A DNA stretch of 64,000 nt, from assembly GCF_015461805.1 (NCBI RefSeq), contig NZ_JACVZE010000010.1, forward strand, positions 186,001 to 250,000, given 5' to 3'. A program made the position numbers and the translations under genes. Source of the DNA: Pseudomonas pisciculturae (GTDB lineage: Bacteria > Pseudomonadota > Gammaproteobacteria > Pseudomonadales > Pseudomonadaceae). Position 1 is the stretch's first letter. The number at the start of each line of letters is the position of its first letter. Positions 1 through 8,442 of this stretch are shown here, piece after piece. The notes beneath the pieces are model-generated. The model saw only the letters and a list, made by a program, of their open reading frames with translations. It was not told the DNA's origin and did no database searches.

Positions 1-2
1 AA

Positions 3-1253
3 TTTGACCTGAACGGCAAGGTGCTGCGGGCCAACGATAAGTTCCAGACAACCTTGGGCTATACAGCTGATCAGTTGGCCGGCAAGCCTCACCGTGAATT
101 TTGTCTACCGGCGCTGACCAACAGCCCGGCCTACAGCCAGTTCTGGGCCGATCTCAAGGCGGGCAAGTTTGTCTCCGGCACGTTCAAGCGGGTGGACGCC
201 AAAGGCCGTACCCTCTGGCTCGAAGCCAGTTATAACCCGGTGCTCGATGACCGAGGCCAGGTGCTGAAAGTGGTCAAGTATGCCCTCGACGTCACCCACA
301 AGGTCGAGCAAGAGGCCGCTATCCACAGCAAGTTGGCCGCCCTTGATCGCGCCATGGCGGTGATCGAGTTCGACTTGAGTGGTGTGGTGCTGGACGCCAA
401 CGCCAACTTCTTGAATGTGATGGGTTATGCCCTGGCCGAAATCAAAGGCAAACAGCACCGTCTGTTTTGTGAAAACGAGCTGATCAACAGCCACGAATAC
501 GCCGACTTCTGGCGCCGCTTGAACAACGGCGAGTTCTTCACCGGGCAATTCAAACGCCTGGGCAAACATGGCCGGGTGGTGTGGCTGGAGGCCAGTTACA
601 ACCCGGTGTATGACGGCGACGGTAAGCTGATCAAGATCGTCAAGTTCGCCAGCGACATCACCGAGCGTGTAGAAAAGTTCGAGGAAGATTCCCGTGGCGC
701 GTCGCGGGCCTACCATATTTCTTCCGAGACCGAGCGCTTCGCCGAACATGGCACCCAAGTGATCCAGGAGACCGCCACCGAGATGCGCCGCATTGCCGAC
801 AACATTGGCGAATCTGCAAGGCTAGTAGGGCAGCTGGGCGAACGTTCTGAACAAATCACCGCCATCGTCAATACCATTCGCGGCATCGCCGACCAGACCA
901 ACCTACTGGCGCTCAATGCGGCCATCGAAGCAGCCAGGGCAGGGGATCAAGGGCGTGGGTTTGCGGTGGTGGCTGACGAGGTGCGGCAACTGGCCGGGCG
1001 TACCAGTCGCTCCACGGCAGAAATTGCCGAGATGATCGGTATGATCCTCTCTGAAACCCGCGACGCGGTGAGCAGCATGCAAGCGACCCAGGAAGGCGCA
1101 CAAAGAGGCGTTAGCCTGGCGGACCAGGCCGGCTCCGTGATCTTGCAGATTCGCACCAGTACCAGTGATGCGGTCGAAGCCGTCAGTATGTTTGCGTCGA
1201 AGCTGGACGAGTCGGACGTCATTCCCAAAACTGCCGCAGGTTGGATGGGCTGA
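3..1253 (+). CDS. PAS-PAS methyl-accepting chemotaxis transducer, BdlA-like (5' partial)
   Basis: Cytoplasmic energy or redox-type sensor that would signal to CheA. The frame is open from base 3, so the true start lies just left of the window; the GTG at 21 is internal. Two PAS domains follow each other (about bases 3-310 and 340-680); both carry the paired phrases 'GKxHRxFC' and 'WLEASYNPV'. A short methyl-accepting signalling domain with the hairpin-tip signature 'NLLALNAAIEAARAG' lies at about 900-960. No membrane segment is visible. The visible 416 residues, PAS-PAS-MCP order and lack of a transmembrane region match BdlA of P. aeruginosa (about 417 aa), the biofilm-dispersion transducer, so only a few residues are missing. 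An Aer-2 or other soluble PAS transducer is the alternative. Family assignment is firm; the BdlA role is inferred. Confidence 0.88.
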   Translation, partial: FDLNGKVLRANDKFQTTLGYTADQLAGKPHREFCLPALTNSPAYSQFWADLKAGKFVSGTFKRVDAKGRTLWLEASYNPVLDDRGQVLKVVKYALDVTHKVEQEAAIHSKLAALDRAMAVIEFDLSGVVLDANANFLNVMGYALAEIKGKQHRLFCENELINSHEYADFWRRLNNGEFFTGQFKRLGKHGRVVWLEASYNPVYDGDGKLIKIVKFASDITERVEKFEEDSRGASRAYHISSETERFAEHGTQVIQETATEMRRIADNIGESARLVGQLGERSEQITAIVNTIRGIADQTNLLALNAAIEAARAGDQGRGFAVVADEVRQLAGRTSRSTAEIAEMIGMILSETRDAVSSMQATQEGAQRGVSLADQAGSVILQIRTSTSDAVEAVSMFASKLDESDVIPKTAAGWMG

Positions 1254-1262
1254 TCAGGATAC

Positions 1263-1284
1263 GCCGGCCAGCAGCAGGGCCGGC
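1263..1284. terminator. GC-rich hairpin between convergent genes
   Basis: Arms GCCGGC at 1263-1268 and 1279-1284 around a 10-base loop sit in the 43-base gap between the converging transducer and porin genes. There is no T-tract, so intrinsic termination is possible but not well supported. Confidence 0.3.
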
Positions 1285-1296
1285 GCACCCTGGCCG

Positions 1297-2619
1297 CTAC
1301 AGCAGGGTAAACGGGTAATCGACGATCAGCCGCAGCTCGTTCAACTTGCCATCGCCCTGGTCGGCATTCGACGACACGATGGCATCGCGCACCCGCAGCG
1401 ACAGGTTTTTTGCAGGGCCGCTCTGGATCACGTATTTGGCTTCCAGGTCGGTCTCGTGGTGCGCGCCATCCGAGCCGTAGTCGTTGACATACGCGCTGTG
1501 CTCCGGTGTGTGGGTGCCGTCGATGTCGGAACCGTTGATGTAGCGGCCCATGAAACTCAGCCCCGGCACGCCATAGCTGGCCATATTCAAATCATAACGA
1601 ATCCCCCACGACTGCTCGCCCGGGCCGTTGAAGTCGCCCCATTGCACCGAGTTGGCCAAAAACACCGAATCGCCGCCTTCGCCCGCGCCGTTGTTGCCGG
1701 TGCCAATGTAGTCAAACGGCGTGTCGCCATGCACTTTCTGGAACGACAACGTCAGTGTGTGGGCCTGCATAAACGAATACGCCGCCGCCAACGAGTACGT
1801 GGTGTTGTTGATCGCACCGGCCTTGGCGCTGCCGGTGTCGAGGGTGCGGTAGAGGTTGCCATCAAGCGCCAGGGATTGGTCATGCGCCAGCGGGATCACG
1901 TAGTTGAGGTTGGTGTAGTACTGGCGCCAGATGTCTTGCAGCTCACCGGCATACAGCGTCGCGCTCAGCGACGGCGTGAAGGTGTATTTGCCGCCGACAA
2001 AGCTCGCACTGCTGGCGGGGATATTGGCGTAGGTCGCATAGATATCGTGGTCATGATTGCTGGTCATGCCGCTGTTGGTGCTGGTGAAGTGCCCGGCTTC
2101 CAGGTCCAGCCCGGCGATTTCGCTGCTGGTCAAGTCAAAACCGGTGGCGGTCTGCGGCAGCAGGCGTGTACCGCCCGTAGCGAAGACGGGGGCAGTGGGT
2201 TGCATATCACCGAATTTCAGTTCGGTTTTGGACACCTTGATTTTCACCGCAGCGCCCACGGAACCGTAGGCATTTTGCGGGTCGCCATGGCGGTCGGTGG
2301 GCAAATCGCCGGTACCCGCGTCCTCATGGGTGGCGTCCAGTTTCAGCCCGCCGTAGGCGTAGGCATCGACCCCGAAACCGATAGTGCCCTGGGTGAAGCC
2401 CGAGGCGTAGTTGAGCATCGCGCCTTGGGTCCAATCGCGGTTATCGGCCTTGTTGCTTTGGCGATCGCGGTCGAAGTAGTAGTTACGCAACAAGCCGGTG
2501 AGGCTGCTGCCCTCGACAAACCCCTTGGAATCGGCCTGGTCCGTCACGGACTCGGCAAAGGCCATCTGACTGATACCGGCACACACGGCCAGTGCTAACA
2601 GGCTCGACTGTTTGATCAT
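1297..2619 (-). CDS. OprD-family outer membrane porin
   Basis: Outer-membrane substrate-specific porin. The ATG at 2619 is chosen over the upstream in-frame codon at 2667 because it gives a clean signal peptide (MIKQSSLLALAVCAGISQMA, cleaved near AFA-ES) and has a GGGGAAG ribosome site about nine bases upstream. The 440-residue length fits the 410-450 aa OprD family. The mature part is rich in alternating aromatic and polar beta-strand patterns. It begins 'FVEGSSLTGLLRNYYFDRDR', typical of the OprD first strand, and ends '...LRLIVDYPFTLL', with the aromatic or hydrophobic C-terminus needed for BAM recognition. Substrate (amino acid, aromatic acid or peptide) cannot be read from the sequence. 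It converges with the transducer gene. Confidence 0.9.
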   Translation of the reverse strand: MIKQSSLLALAVCAGISQMAFAESVTDQADSKGFVEGSSLTGLLRNYYFDRDRQSNKADNRDWTQGAMLNYASGFTQGTIGFGVDAYAYGGLKLDATHEDAGTGDLPTDRHGDPQNAYGSVGAAVKIKVSKTELKFGDMQPTAPVFATGGTRLLPQTATGFDLTSSEIAGLDLEAGHFTSTNSGMTSNHDHDIYATYANIPASSASFVGGKYTFTPSLSATLYAGELQDIWRQYYTNLNYVIPLAHDQSLALDGNLYRTLDTGSAKAGAINNTTYSLAAAYSFMQAHTLTLSFQKVHGDTPFDYIGTGNNGAGEGGDSVFLANSVQWGDFNGPGEQSWGIRYDLNMASYGVPGLSFMGRYINGSDIDGTHTPEHSAYVNDYGSDGAHHETDLEAKYVIQSGPAKNLSLRVRDAIVSSNADQGDGKLNELRLIVDYPFTLL

Positions 2620-2959
2620 GTAATTAGCTTCCCCAGGATAATGAACGCGCGCACAGAAACACCGCACTGTTTGAAAGGTGCAAAAGGTTTTTTGGCAGAG
2701 TTTGGTAAGTGAGGCGTTACGGTTTTTTATTGTGTTCGGCGTGGTTGCCGAGGCTGATTCTAAGCACAGTTTGCGGGGGTTGCAGCGGGGCAGAGGATGA
2801 AACTCGATTAATAAAACTTCACGTTTTTTAATCGGCGAGGGGCGTAGGGTAGGGCTTGTCTTAGCCGCTCTGCTTCGACAACATCCTTTGGTTGCCGCCG
2901 CAGATATTGCGGCGGATTTTTTCGTTGGCGTTGTTGTTTAGTGAGTGGCTTGGTTGAAC
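2620..2959. other. Intergenic region, porin promoter side
   Basis: This 340-base gap separates the porin start from the 3' end of the AraC-type regulator. The porin promoter should lie in 2620-2750, which is AT-rich in places (TTTTTTAT runs), but I cannot name a convincing -35/-10 pair. The right half holds a strong plus-strand terminator (2895-2922) although no plus-strand protein gene lies upstream within the gap. Confidence 0.5.
2895..2922 (+). terminator. Intrinsic terminator, plus strand, with no plus-strand gene in front
   Basis: Perfect 8-bp stem CCGCCGCA (2895-2902) / TGCGGCGG (2908-2915), 5-base loop, then ATTTTTT. Orientation is plus. The nearest plus-strand protein gene ends at 1253 and the porin lies between on the other strand, so this may end a small RNA made within about 2700-2900. 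Confidence 0.7.
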
Positions 2960-4072
2960 TTAGTACGCCAAGCCTTGCAGTGCGATACCCATCGCAAACG
3001 GGGTCACGTTAGCGGGCGCAGCCTTCATCTGATTGCGATAACCCAGCGGGCTGGTGCCCAGCTTTTTCTGAAACACGCGCCGCATGCGCTCCTCACGCCC
3101 AAAGCCAACCGTTTCGGCAATCCGCTTGATGGGCTCACTGGTTGTCGCCAGTACGCGACAGGCCGCCTCCAGGCGCAAACTCTCTACCGCTTGAGCCGGT
3201 GTCTCACCCGTGGCAGCTACATAGGCCCGTGCAAAATGGCGCGGGCTCATGCCGAATTGCTCAGCCAACTGCTCCACCCGTAGGTCGCCATTGAGGTTCC
3301 CCGCTATCCAGGCATGCAGGCGCGCCAGCCGCACATCGGGGTCGGTGCGCAAGGCGGTGGTTTGGGCGTTGAGCGAGGCACTCAATTGCGGTTGTTGTGC
3401 CGAGCGCCACAGGAACACCGTGAAATAGCGGGCCAGTGCCAGTGCGGCCTGTGGGCCGAGATCGTGCTCGACCAACCCAAGGGCCAGGTCGATACCGGCG
3501 GTGGCTCCGCCACAGGTCCATAGATTGTTGTCATGCAGGTACAACGCGTCGGTCTGGCAGATGACCTTGGGGTAGCGTGCTTGTAATTCCTCGGCGAATT
3601 TCCAATGAGTCACCACCTTGCGCCCATCCAGCAGCCCGGCGGCGGCCAATGCGAAAGCACCGGTGCCGATCGAGCACAGCCGGCGAATGTGGGGCGCGCG
3701 CCGGCTTAGCCAGGCACAGGCCTGCTCGTTCGCTTCCAGCGCCGCCATGCCCGGGCCGCCCGCAACAATCAACGTATCAATGACCGGCGCCTGGTGGTCG
3801 ACCTGTTCCAGCGACAGCGTGGTGGCGCTGATGCCGGAGACCGAAGTGATCTGCCCGCCCAGCGGTGAAGCGAGCAGCAGCCGATAAGGTGGCTGCGCGA
3901 CAAAGTCACCCCCGAGCAGGCGCGGAATCGCTGCGAACACCTCCAGTGGCCCGGCTGCGTTGAGCAACAGCAGGTCGTCAAAGGCGAGTACGACGACCGT
4001 GCGTGTGGCGCTGTCCGACGTGGCAGGAAAGGAGGGGTGTTTGGCATGGAGCGGCACGGCGAGCCTCGACAT
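2960..4072 (-). CDS. GlxA-family transcriptional regulator (DJ-1/PfpI-like plus AraC HTH)
   Basis: DNA-binding regulator, 370 residues from the ATG at 4072 (an upstream TTG at 4105 would overlap the neighbouring start and lacks a clear ribosome site). Residues about 20-190 form a DJ-1/PfpI-like sensor domain (VVVLAFDDLLLLNAAGPLEVF; VAGGPGM; LDGRKVVTHW). The usual nucleophile cysteine of 'CSxCTGAF' is Gly here ('CSIGTGAF'), so this is a ligand-binding rather than catalytic version. Residues about 255-350 are an AraC double helix-turn-helix (LAEQFGMSPRHFARAY, IKRIAETVGFGREERMRRVF). It is divergent from the binding-protein gene, 32 bases apart, and probably controls that sulfur-type cluster. Confidence 0.88.
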   Translation of the reverse strand: MSRLAVPLHAKHPSFPATSDSATRTVVVLAFDDLLLLNAAGPLEVFAAIPRLLGGDFVAQPPYRLLLASPLGGQITSVSGISATTLSLEQVDHQAPVIDTLIVAGGPGMAALEANEQACAWLSRRAPHIRRLCSIGTGAFALAAAGLLDGRKVVTHWKFAEELQARYPKVICQTDALYLHDNNLWTCGGATAGIDLALGLVEHDLGPQAALALARYFTVFLWRSAQQPQLSASLNAQTTALRTDPDVRLARLHAWIAGNLNGDLRVEQLAEQFGMSPRHFARAYVAATGETPAQAVESLRLEAACRVLATTSEPIKRIAETVGFGREERMRRVFQKKLGTSPLGYRNQMKAAPANVTPFAMGIALQGLAY

Positions 4073-4104
4073 ACTGGGTTCAACGCAAAAATGAGGCCAC
4101 GACA

Positions 4105-5079
4105 ATGACGCTAAAACCTGACGCTGCCAAGCACCCCCTGTTGCGGCGCCTGCTCGTGCTGGCGTGCCTGGCGACGGCGTTGGTCGTGCAACCGGTGTCG
4201 GCGGCCCTGCATGTGGGCGATCAAAGCGGGTTGATCCAAGCCATGCTGCACGCCGCAGGAGAGGACAAGGACCTGCCGGATGCGCTGGTGTGGCACCCGT
4301 TCACAGCCGGCACCACGTTACTTGAAGCCCTGAGCGCAGGCGCAATCGACGTCGGCGTAGTGGGCAACGCGCCGCCGATCTTTGCCCAGGCGGGTGGGTT
4401 TGATGTGCGCATCATCGGCGTGGCGAAGGGGGCACAGAACAACAATGCGCTGTTGCTGCCCGAAGGGTCGAGCGTCCAGCAAGTTGCCGACCTGAAGGGC
4501 AGGCGCGTGGCGGTCGCCAAAGGCACCAGCGGGCATTACCTGTTGTTGGCGGCGTTACGCCAGGCCGGGCTGACATCGCGGGATGTGAACATTACCTACG
4601 CGAGCCCGATTGATGCGCAAAACGCCTTCGCCAGTGGCCGGCTGGAGGCGTGGTCGGTGTGGTACCCCTTTGTCGGGCAGGCGACTTCCCGTGGGGCACG
4701 CATACTGGTTGACGGCAGCTCGTGGCCGGAAGCCGGGCAGAACTTCACCGTAGCCAGTATCAAGGCCCTGGCGGATCCTGATCGCGCCGCGCAGGCTGGC
4801 GACCTGCTGGCGCGACTGGCAAGGGCGCAAACCTGGGCCACCGCACACCCGGATGCCTGGGCCGAAGTGTTTGCCCAGACCACTCGACTACCGGTGCCAC
4901 TGGTGCGCGACATGCTGGCCCACCAGAACCTGAGCTACGCCCCCATAGACGCATCAGTGATCGCCTTGCAACAGCGCATTGCGGATATGTTCGCCGCTGA
5001 GCGCGTGATCCCACAGCCGCTGGACGTCGAACATATGTTCGACTCGCACTTCAACGCCTTACTGCCAACGCCTAACTGA
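4105..5079 (+). CDS. Sulfonate/taurine-type ABC transporter periplasmic binding protein
   Basis: Periplasmic solute receptor of the SsuA/TauA/NMT1-like fold, 324 residues. The ATG at 4105 follows a GAGG ribosome site and gives a signal peptide (hydrophobic LLVLACLATALVV, cleavage after PVSA). The mature protein has the family signatures 'HVGDQSGL', a 'LLEALSAGAIDVGVVGNAPP' ligand-cleft segment, 'LKGRRVAVAKGTSGHYLLL' and 'EAWSVWYPF'. Aliphatic sulfonates or sulfate esters are the most likely ligands given the arylsulfotransferase-like gene directly downstream and the flavin monooxygenase at 8.4 kb. No permease or ATPase lies nearby, so it must share a transporter encoded elsewhere. Confidence 0.88.
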   Translation: MTLKPDAAKHPLLRRLLVLACLATALVVQPVSAALHVGDQSGLIQAMLHAAGEDKDLPDALVWHPFTAGTTLLEALSAGAIDVGVVGNAPPIFAQAGGFDVRIIGVAKGAQNNNALLLPEGSSVQQVADLKGRRVAVAKGTSGHYLLLAALRQAGLTSRDVNITYASPIDAQNAFASGRLEAWSVWYPFVGQATSRGARILVDGSSWPEAGQNFTVASIKALADPDRAAQAGDLLARLARAQTWATAHPDAWAEVFAQTTRLPVPLVRDMLAHQNLSYAPIDASVIALQQRIADMFAAERVIPQPLDVEHMFDSHFNALLPTPN

Positions 5080-5141
5080 CTGTTCGTTTTCAGCCTTGCC
5101 GGCCTACGCCCGGCAGGGGTTCCTGCACCTGGAGAAAAGCC

Positions 5142-6251
5142 ATGCACCGCACCACGCTCAAGCGTCAGAAGACCGGTCTTATCGGCGTAGACCACGCCCG
5201 CAGCGCCGGCGGCTACACCTTGTTTGCTCCGCAAACAGCCGATGGCAACGTGTTTTTGATCGACCTGGAGGGCGAAGTCGTACACCGCTGGAAGTTGCCC
5301 CAGCGGCCTGGTCGCGATGCTGTGATCCTGCCCAACGGCAACCTCGGCTACAACGGCAATCACCCCGATTCCCCTGAACTCTTCCCAGGCTGGGCGGTAT
5401 GGCACGGCGGCGCATTCAGCGAAGTCACCCCAGAAGGCGAAGTAGTGTGGCAACACACTGATCTGCTGCACCATCACGACGCCCAATGGCTGGACAATGG
5501 CAACCTGCTGTACACCACCGTCGAACCGTTGAGTGCTCAGTTGGCAAGCCGCGTGGTGGGCGGGGTTCCCGGCAGCGAGGCCGCAGGAGGGGTGATCTAC
5601 GCGGACGTAGTCAAGGAGGTCGATCGCCAAGGCCAAGTCGTGTGGGAATGGCGCAGCTGGGAGCACCTCAACCCTGAGGACTACCCGCTGCATGACACCT
5701 TCGAGCGCTACCACTGGCCGATGACCAATGCGGTGTCGCCAGGCCGCGATGGCAAGGTCATTCTCAGCCTGCGAAGTGTCTCGTCAGTGATTGCTGTGCA
5801 GCGTGGCAGCGGTGAGGTGTTGTGGCGTCTGGGCCACGACCTGGTGGCGCAGCAGCACTGCCCGAGCGAGCTGGAAAACGGCAATGTGCTGGTGTTTGAT
5901 AACGGTATTTCCCGTCCGCATATCAGCATGCCGCATTCGCGCATCCTCGAAATTGACCCGCTGACACAGCGCATCGAATGGCAATACGCCGACACGCCAG
6001 GTTATGCCTTTTTCACGCCGTTCATGGGGGGCGCCCAGCGGTTGCATAACGGCAATACGCTGGTGACCGAGGCCAACTTCGGCCGTTTGTTCGAAGTCAC
6101 ACCGGCTGGCGACGTGGTGTGGGAATACATCAACCCGCATTTCGCCACCTACCCGGATGAAGCGTCCCGTCGCTACCTACCGGGGGAAAACAACGCGATC
6201 TTCCGCGCTCACCGTTACCAGCGCCAAGATCTGCCCTGGCTACGTGATTGA
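5142..6251 (+). CDS. Arylsulfotransferase-like (ASST) beta-propeller protein
   Basis: Likely sulfate-ester metabolism: ASST enzymes move sulfate between phenolic esters. The 369-residue protein starts at ATG 5142 behind a GGAGAAAAG site, 62 bases after the binding protein, so the two are probably co-transcribed. It is made of repeated 'W..G.xVxW' propeller blades (EVVHRWKLP, GEVVWQHTD, GQVVWEWRS, GEVLWRLGH, QRIEWQYAD, GDVVWEYIN) with paired 'LxNGNxL' turns (LPNGNLGYNGNH, LDNGNLLYT, LENGNVLVFDNG, LHNGNTLVTE). Histidines of the LLHHHDAQW segment are plausible active-site residues. Unlike E. coli AssT it has no visible signal peptide and is shorter than the periplasmic enzymes (about 600 aa), so it may be cytoplasmic with a different substrate. 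Confidence 0.8.
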   Translation: MHRTTLKRQKTGLIGVDHARSAGGYTLFAPQTADGNVFLIDLEGEVVHRWKLPQRPGRDAVILPNGNLGYNGNHPDSPELFPGWAVWHGGAFSEVTPEGEVVWQHTDLLHHHDAQWLDNGNLLYTTVEPLSAQLASRVVGGVPGSEAAGGVIYADVVKEVDRQGQVVWEWRSWEHLNPEDYPLHDTFERYHWPMTNAVSPGRDGKVILSLRSVSSVIAVQRGSGEVLWRLGHDLVAQQHCPSELENGNVLVFDNGISRPHISMPHSRILEIDPLTQRIEWQYADTPGYAFFTPFMGGAQRLHNGNTLVTEANFGRLFEVTPAGDVVWEYINPHFATYPDEASRRYLPGENNAIFRAHRYQRQDLPWLRD

Positions 6252-6279
6252 CCAAACGGTGAGCCAGCTGTTGACGTGA

Positions 6280-7149
6280 TTACTCTTTGACGTCCATGAA
6301 CTCTTCAGCCCACGCCACATAGCTTTCCGGCAACGTGTAGGTGTGGGTCAGCTCAGTGGCACTGAGGTTGGAGGTGCTGTGGGTCAACTGGCGCTGGGCG
6401 CGCAGGCTGTCATAGGTGGCCTTGATCGCCGCAAAGTAAGCGCCGTGACCGGCTACCACCACGCGTACGCCAAGGCTGGCCAGACGCTCTGCGTCATGCA
6501 GCTTGGGGTTGCCGTAGGTCACCAACATCAGCGGTACCGTGAGGTGCTCAGCGATCTTTTCCAGGTGATCAAAATCACTCACGCCAACCATGCAGATGCC
6601 ATCGGCACCGGCTTTTTGATACGCCTGGGTGCGTTCGATCACCGCCTCGGTCGGCAGCACGCCGGCGTTGGTACGGGCGATGATCGACAGTTCTGGATCA
6701 ACTCGTGCTTCGAGCGCAGCGCGGACTTTGCCGATGCCTTCATCGATAGAGATGAGATCGGTGGACTTACGCCCGAATTGCGCAGGCAGCAGGGTGTCTT
6801 CAATAGTCAACGCGGCCACGCCGGCGCGCTCAAGCTCTTCGACAGTGCGCATCACGTTCAAGGCATTGCCGTAGCCGTGGTCGGCGTCGGCAATGAACGG
6901 CAGTTGGGCGACGCGGCCAATACGGGTGGCCTGCTCGACAAACTCACTCAGCGTGATAAGCGCGAAATCGGGCGCTGCCAGTACCTGAAGCGAGGCCACG
7001 GAGCCTCCCAGGATGCCAACCTCAAAACCCAGGTCGGCGGCAATGCGTGCAGACATCGGGTCAAAGACAGAAGCGGTTTCAACGCACGTTGGCGTTGCAA
7101 GCAGTTCACGGAAATTACGGCGCAGGGCTGTGTGAGACTTTTTCGGCAT
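6280..7149 (-). CDS. Oxaloacetate decarboxylase-like enzyme of the isocitrate lyase/PEP mutase superfamily
   Basis: Predicted Mg-dependent oxaloacetate decarboxylase of the P. aeruginosa PA4872 type, converting oxaloacetate to pyruvate and CO2 in the cytoplasm. The start is ATG 7149 (MPKKSHTALRRNFRELL), preceded by AGGAAA; 289 residues is the family length. Superfamily markers are 'VFDPMSARIAADLGFEVGIL' near the N-terminus, the metal-binding 'DADHGYGNALNV', 'IEDTLLP', and 'IIARTNAG'. Methylisocitrate lyase and PEP mutase are relatives, but the 'KKCGH'-type loop of true lyases is absent. The gene stands alone, convergent with the ASST-like gene (28-base gap) and divergent from the second binding protein. 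Confidence 0.85.
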   Translation of the reverse strand: MPKKSHTALRRNFRELLATPTCVETASVFDPMSARIAADLGFEVGILGGSVASLQVLAAPDFALITLSEFVEQATRIGRVAQLPFIADADHGYGNALNVMRTVEELERAGVAALTIEDTLLPAQFGRKSTDLISIDEGIGKVRAALEARVDPELSIIARTNAGVLPTEAVIERTQAYQKAGADGICMVGVSDFDHLEKIAEHLTVPLMLVTYGNPKLHDAERLASLGVRVVVAGHGAYFAAIKATYDSLRAQRQLTHSTSNLSATELTHTYTLPESYVAWAEEFMDVKE

Positions 7150-7460
7150 GATCTTTCCTGGTTGGGGCCATTGACTGCATACGATCAATGCCTATTGGTA
7201 GACCTGTGAGACTACCATGTAGGAAAACGCAGGATTATGACGTTTGAGAATGGGCTATGCGTAATGCACATACGGGTGCACCTCAATAGGGCACAGCTCA
7301 CGCACTAAATGCATATAGCGCATTATTACTGAATTAGGTTATGCATTATTAGTATTTTACATCCAGCGCTCAGCCCTTCATGGTGACCCCCTCATGAATA
7401 CTGCCGAGACCGCGCGCGCGGATCGACCTGAACTGTCTATCAAGACATCTGGAGACGAAC
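7150..7460. other. Divergent promoter region with repeated GCATTATTA boxes
   Basis: The 311-base gap between the divergent decarboxylase and binding-protein genes is AT-rich in its middle. It contains several ATGC/GCAT motifs, including 'ATGCGTAATGCAC' near 7257 and 'AATGCATATAGCGCAT' near 7308. I see no protein-coding sequence. Confidence 0.5.
7320..7351. promoter_or_regulatory. Candidate operator: direct repeat GCATTATTA
   Basis: Identical 9-mers GCATTATTA at 7320-7328 and 7343-7351 are spaced 23 bases start to start, about two helical turns, inside the divergent promoter region. The spacing fits two protomers on one DNA face. No regulator can be assigned. Confidence 0.35.
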
Positions 7461-8417
7461 GTGCGTTACCTGACGAAACTGGCGACCGGCATAGCCGCTA
7501 CCTTGCTGTGCCTGACGGCGCAGGCGCAAACCCTGGTGGTGGGCGACCAAAGCTACAACGCCCAGGCGGTAATGGAAGCGGCGGGGGTGTTGAACGATCT
7601 GCCTTATACCCTTGAATGGAAGCAATTCACCGCCGGCTCGCCGGTGGCCGAAGCACTGAACGCCAACAGCCTGGATATCGGTTTGTTGGGGGATGCGCCG
7701 GTGTTGTTCCTGGGCGCATTGGGCGCTCCGATCAAGGTGATTGCCGTCACCCGGCAAAACCTGGAGGGCGTGGCCATCCTGGTGAAAAAAGAATCGTCGA
7801 TCCATAGCCTCGCCGACCTCAAGGGCAAGCGCGCCGCCGTATGGAAGGGCTCCTGGAGCCAGCAACTGCTGTTCACCGCCCTCGACAAAGCTGGCGTGCC
7901 ACGGGATTCACTGGAGCTGCGCTACCTCAGCGCACTGGACGCTTCCCACGCACTGGAAGGCGGTTCGGTTGACGTCATCGCCACTTGGGAACCCTACGTT
8001 ACGCAGCAAGAGCGACAGGGTGCTCGTGTGCTGGCGACCGCTGAGGGGTTGATTCCGGCCCAAAGTTACATTGCCGCCAACACCAAGGCTGTGGACGCCA
8101 AGCGCGCACAGATCAGCGATTTTCTCCAACGCTTGAAGAAAGCCCGCGAGTGGACCGCCCAAAGCCCAAGCAACACCGACGCCTACGCAGATGCGTGGGC
8201 CAAGCGCACCCGGGCCGACGCCGACATTGCCCGCGCCTGGTTTGCCAGGGCACGCACAACGGTTGAGCCACTGACAGCCCAGTCGCCGGTGGAGGCGCAA
8301 AAGACCGTGGACTTCTTTGCAGGCCAGGGCCTGGTCAAGTCTTACCCGGCAGCCAGCCTGTTCGACGCCTCTTTCTCGGCCTCGTTACAACCCGCCGTCG
8401 CCAAACAACAGCCCTGA
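7461..8417 (+). CDS. Second sulfonate-type periplasmic binding protein
   Basis: 318-residue SsuA/NMT1-like receptor, related to the protein at 4105-5079 ('VVGDQSYNAQAVMEAAGVL', 'WKQFTAGSPVAEALNANSLDIG', 'DLKGKRAAVWKGSWSQQLL', 'VIATWEPYV'). It starts at GTG 7461 behind GGAGACGAAC and carries a signal peptide (MRYLTKLATGIAATLLCLTA, cleavage after QAQ or AQA). A Trp-rich ligand cleft is conserved. It lies 25 bases ahead of the flavin monooxygenase, forming a likely two-gene transcription unit. This suggests the ligand is oxidised by that enzyme after uptake. No permease or ATPase is present in the window, so it must borrow a transporter. Confidence 0.87.
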   Translation: MRYLTKLATGIAATLLCLTAQAQTLVVGDQSYNAQAVMEAAGVLNDLPYTLEWKQFTAGSPVAEALNANSLDIGLLGDAPVLFLGALGAPIKVIAVTRQNLEGVAILVKKESSIHSLADLKGKRAAVWKGSWSQQLLFTALDKAGVPRDSLELRYLSALDASHALEGGSVDVIATWEPYVTQQERQGARVLATAEGLIPAQSYIAANTKAVDAKRAQISDFLQRLKKAREWTAQSPSNTDAYADAWAKRTRADADIARAWFARARTTVEPLTAQSPVEAQKTVDFFAGQGLVKSYPAASLFDASFSASLQPAVAKQQP

Positions 8418-8442
8418 ACGCGCTGCAAGGAATACCTGACAC

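Noticed and set aside
105..758. 217-codon frame antisense to the BdlA-like gene
   Set aside because: GC-skew shadow of the real gene; composition (His/Gly/Val-rich) is typical of the reverse strand of PAS coding sequence.
1165..2598. 477-codon plus-strand frame covering the porin
   Set aside because: Long only because of GC-rich codons on the opposite strand. The minus strand has signal peptide and OprD signatures.
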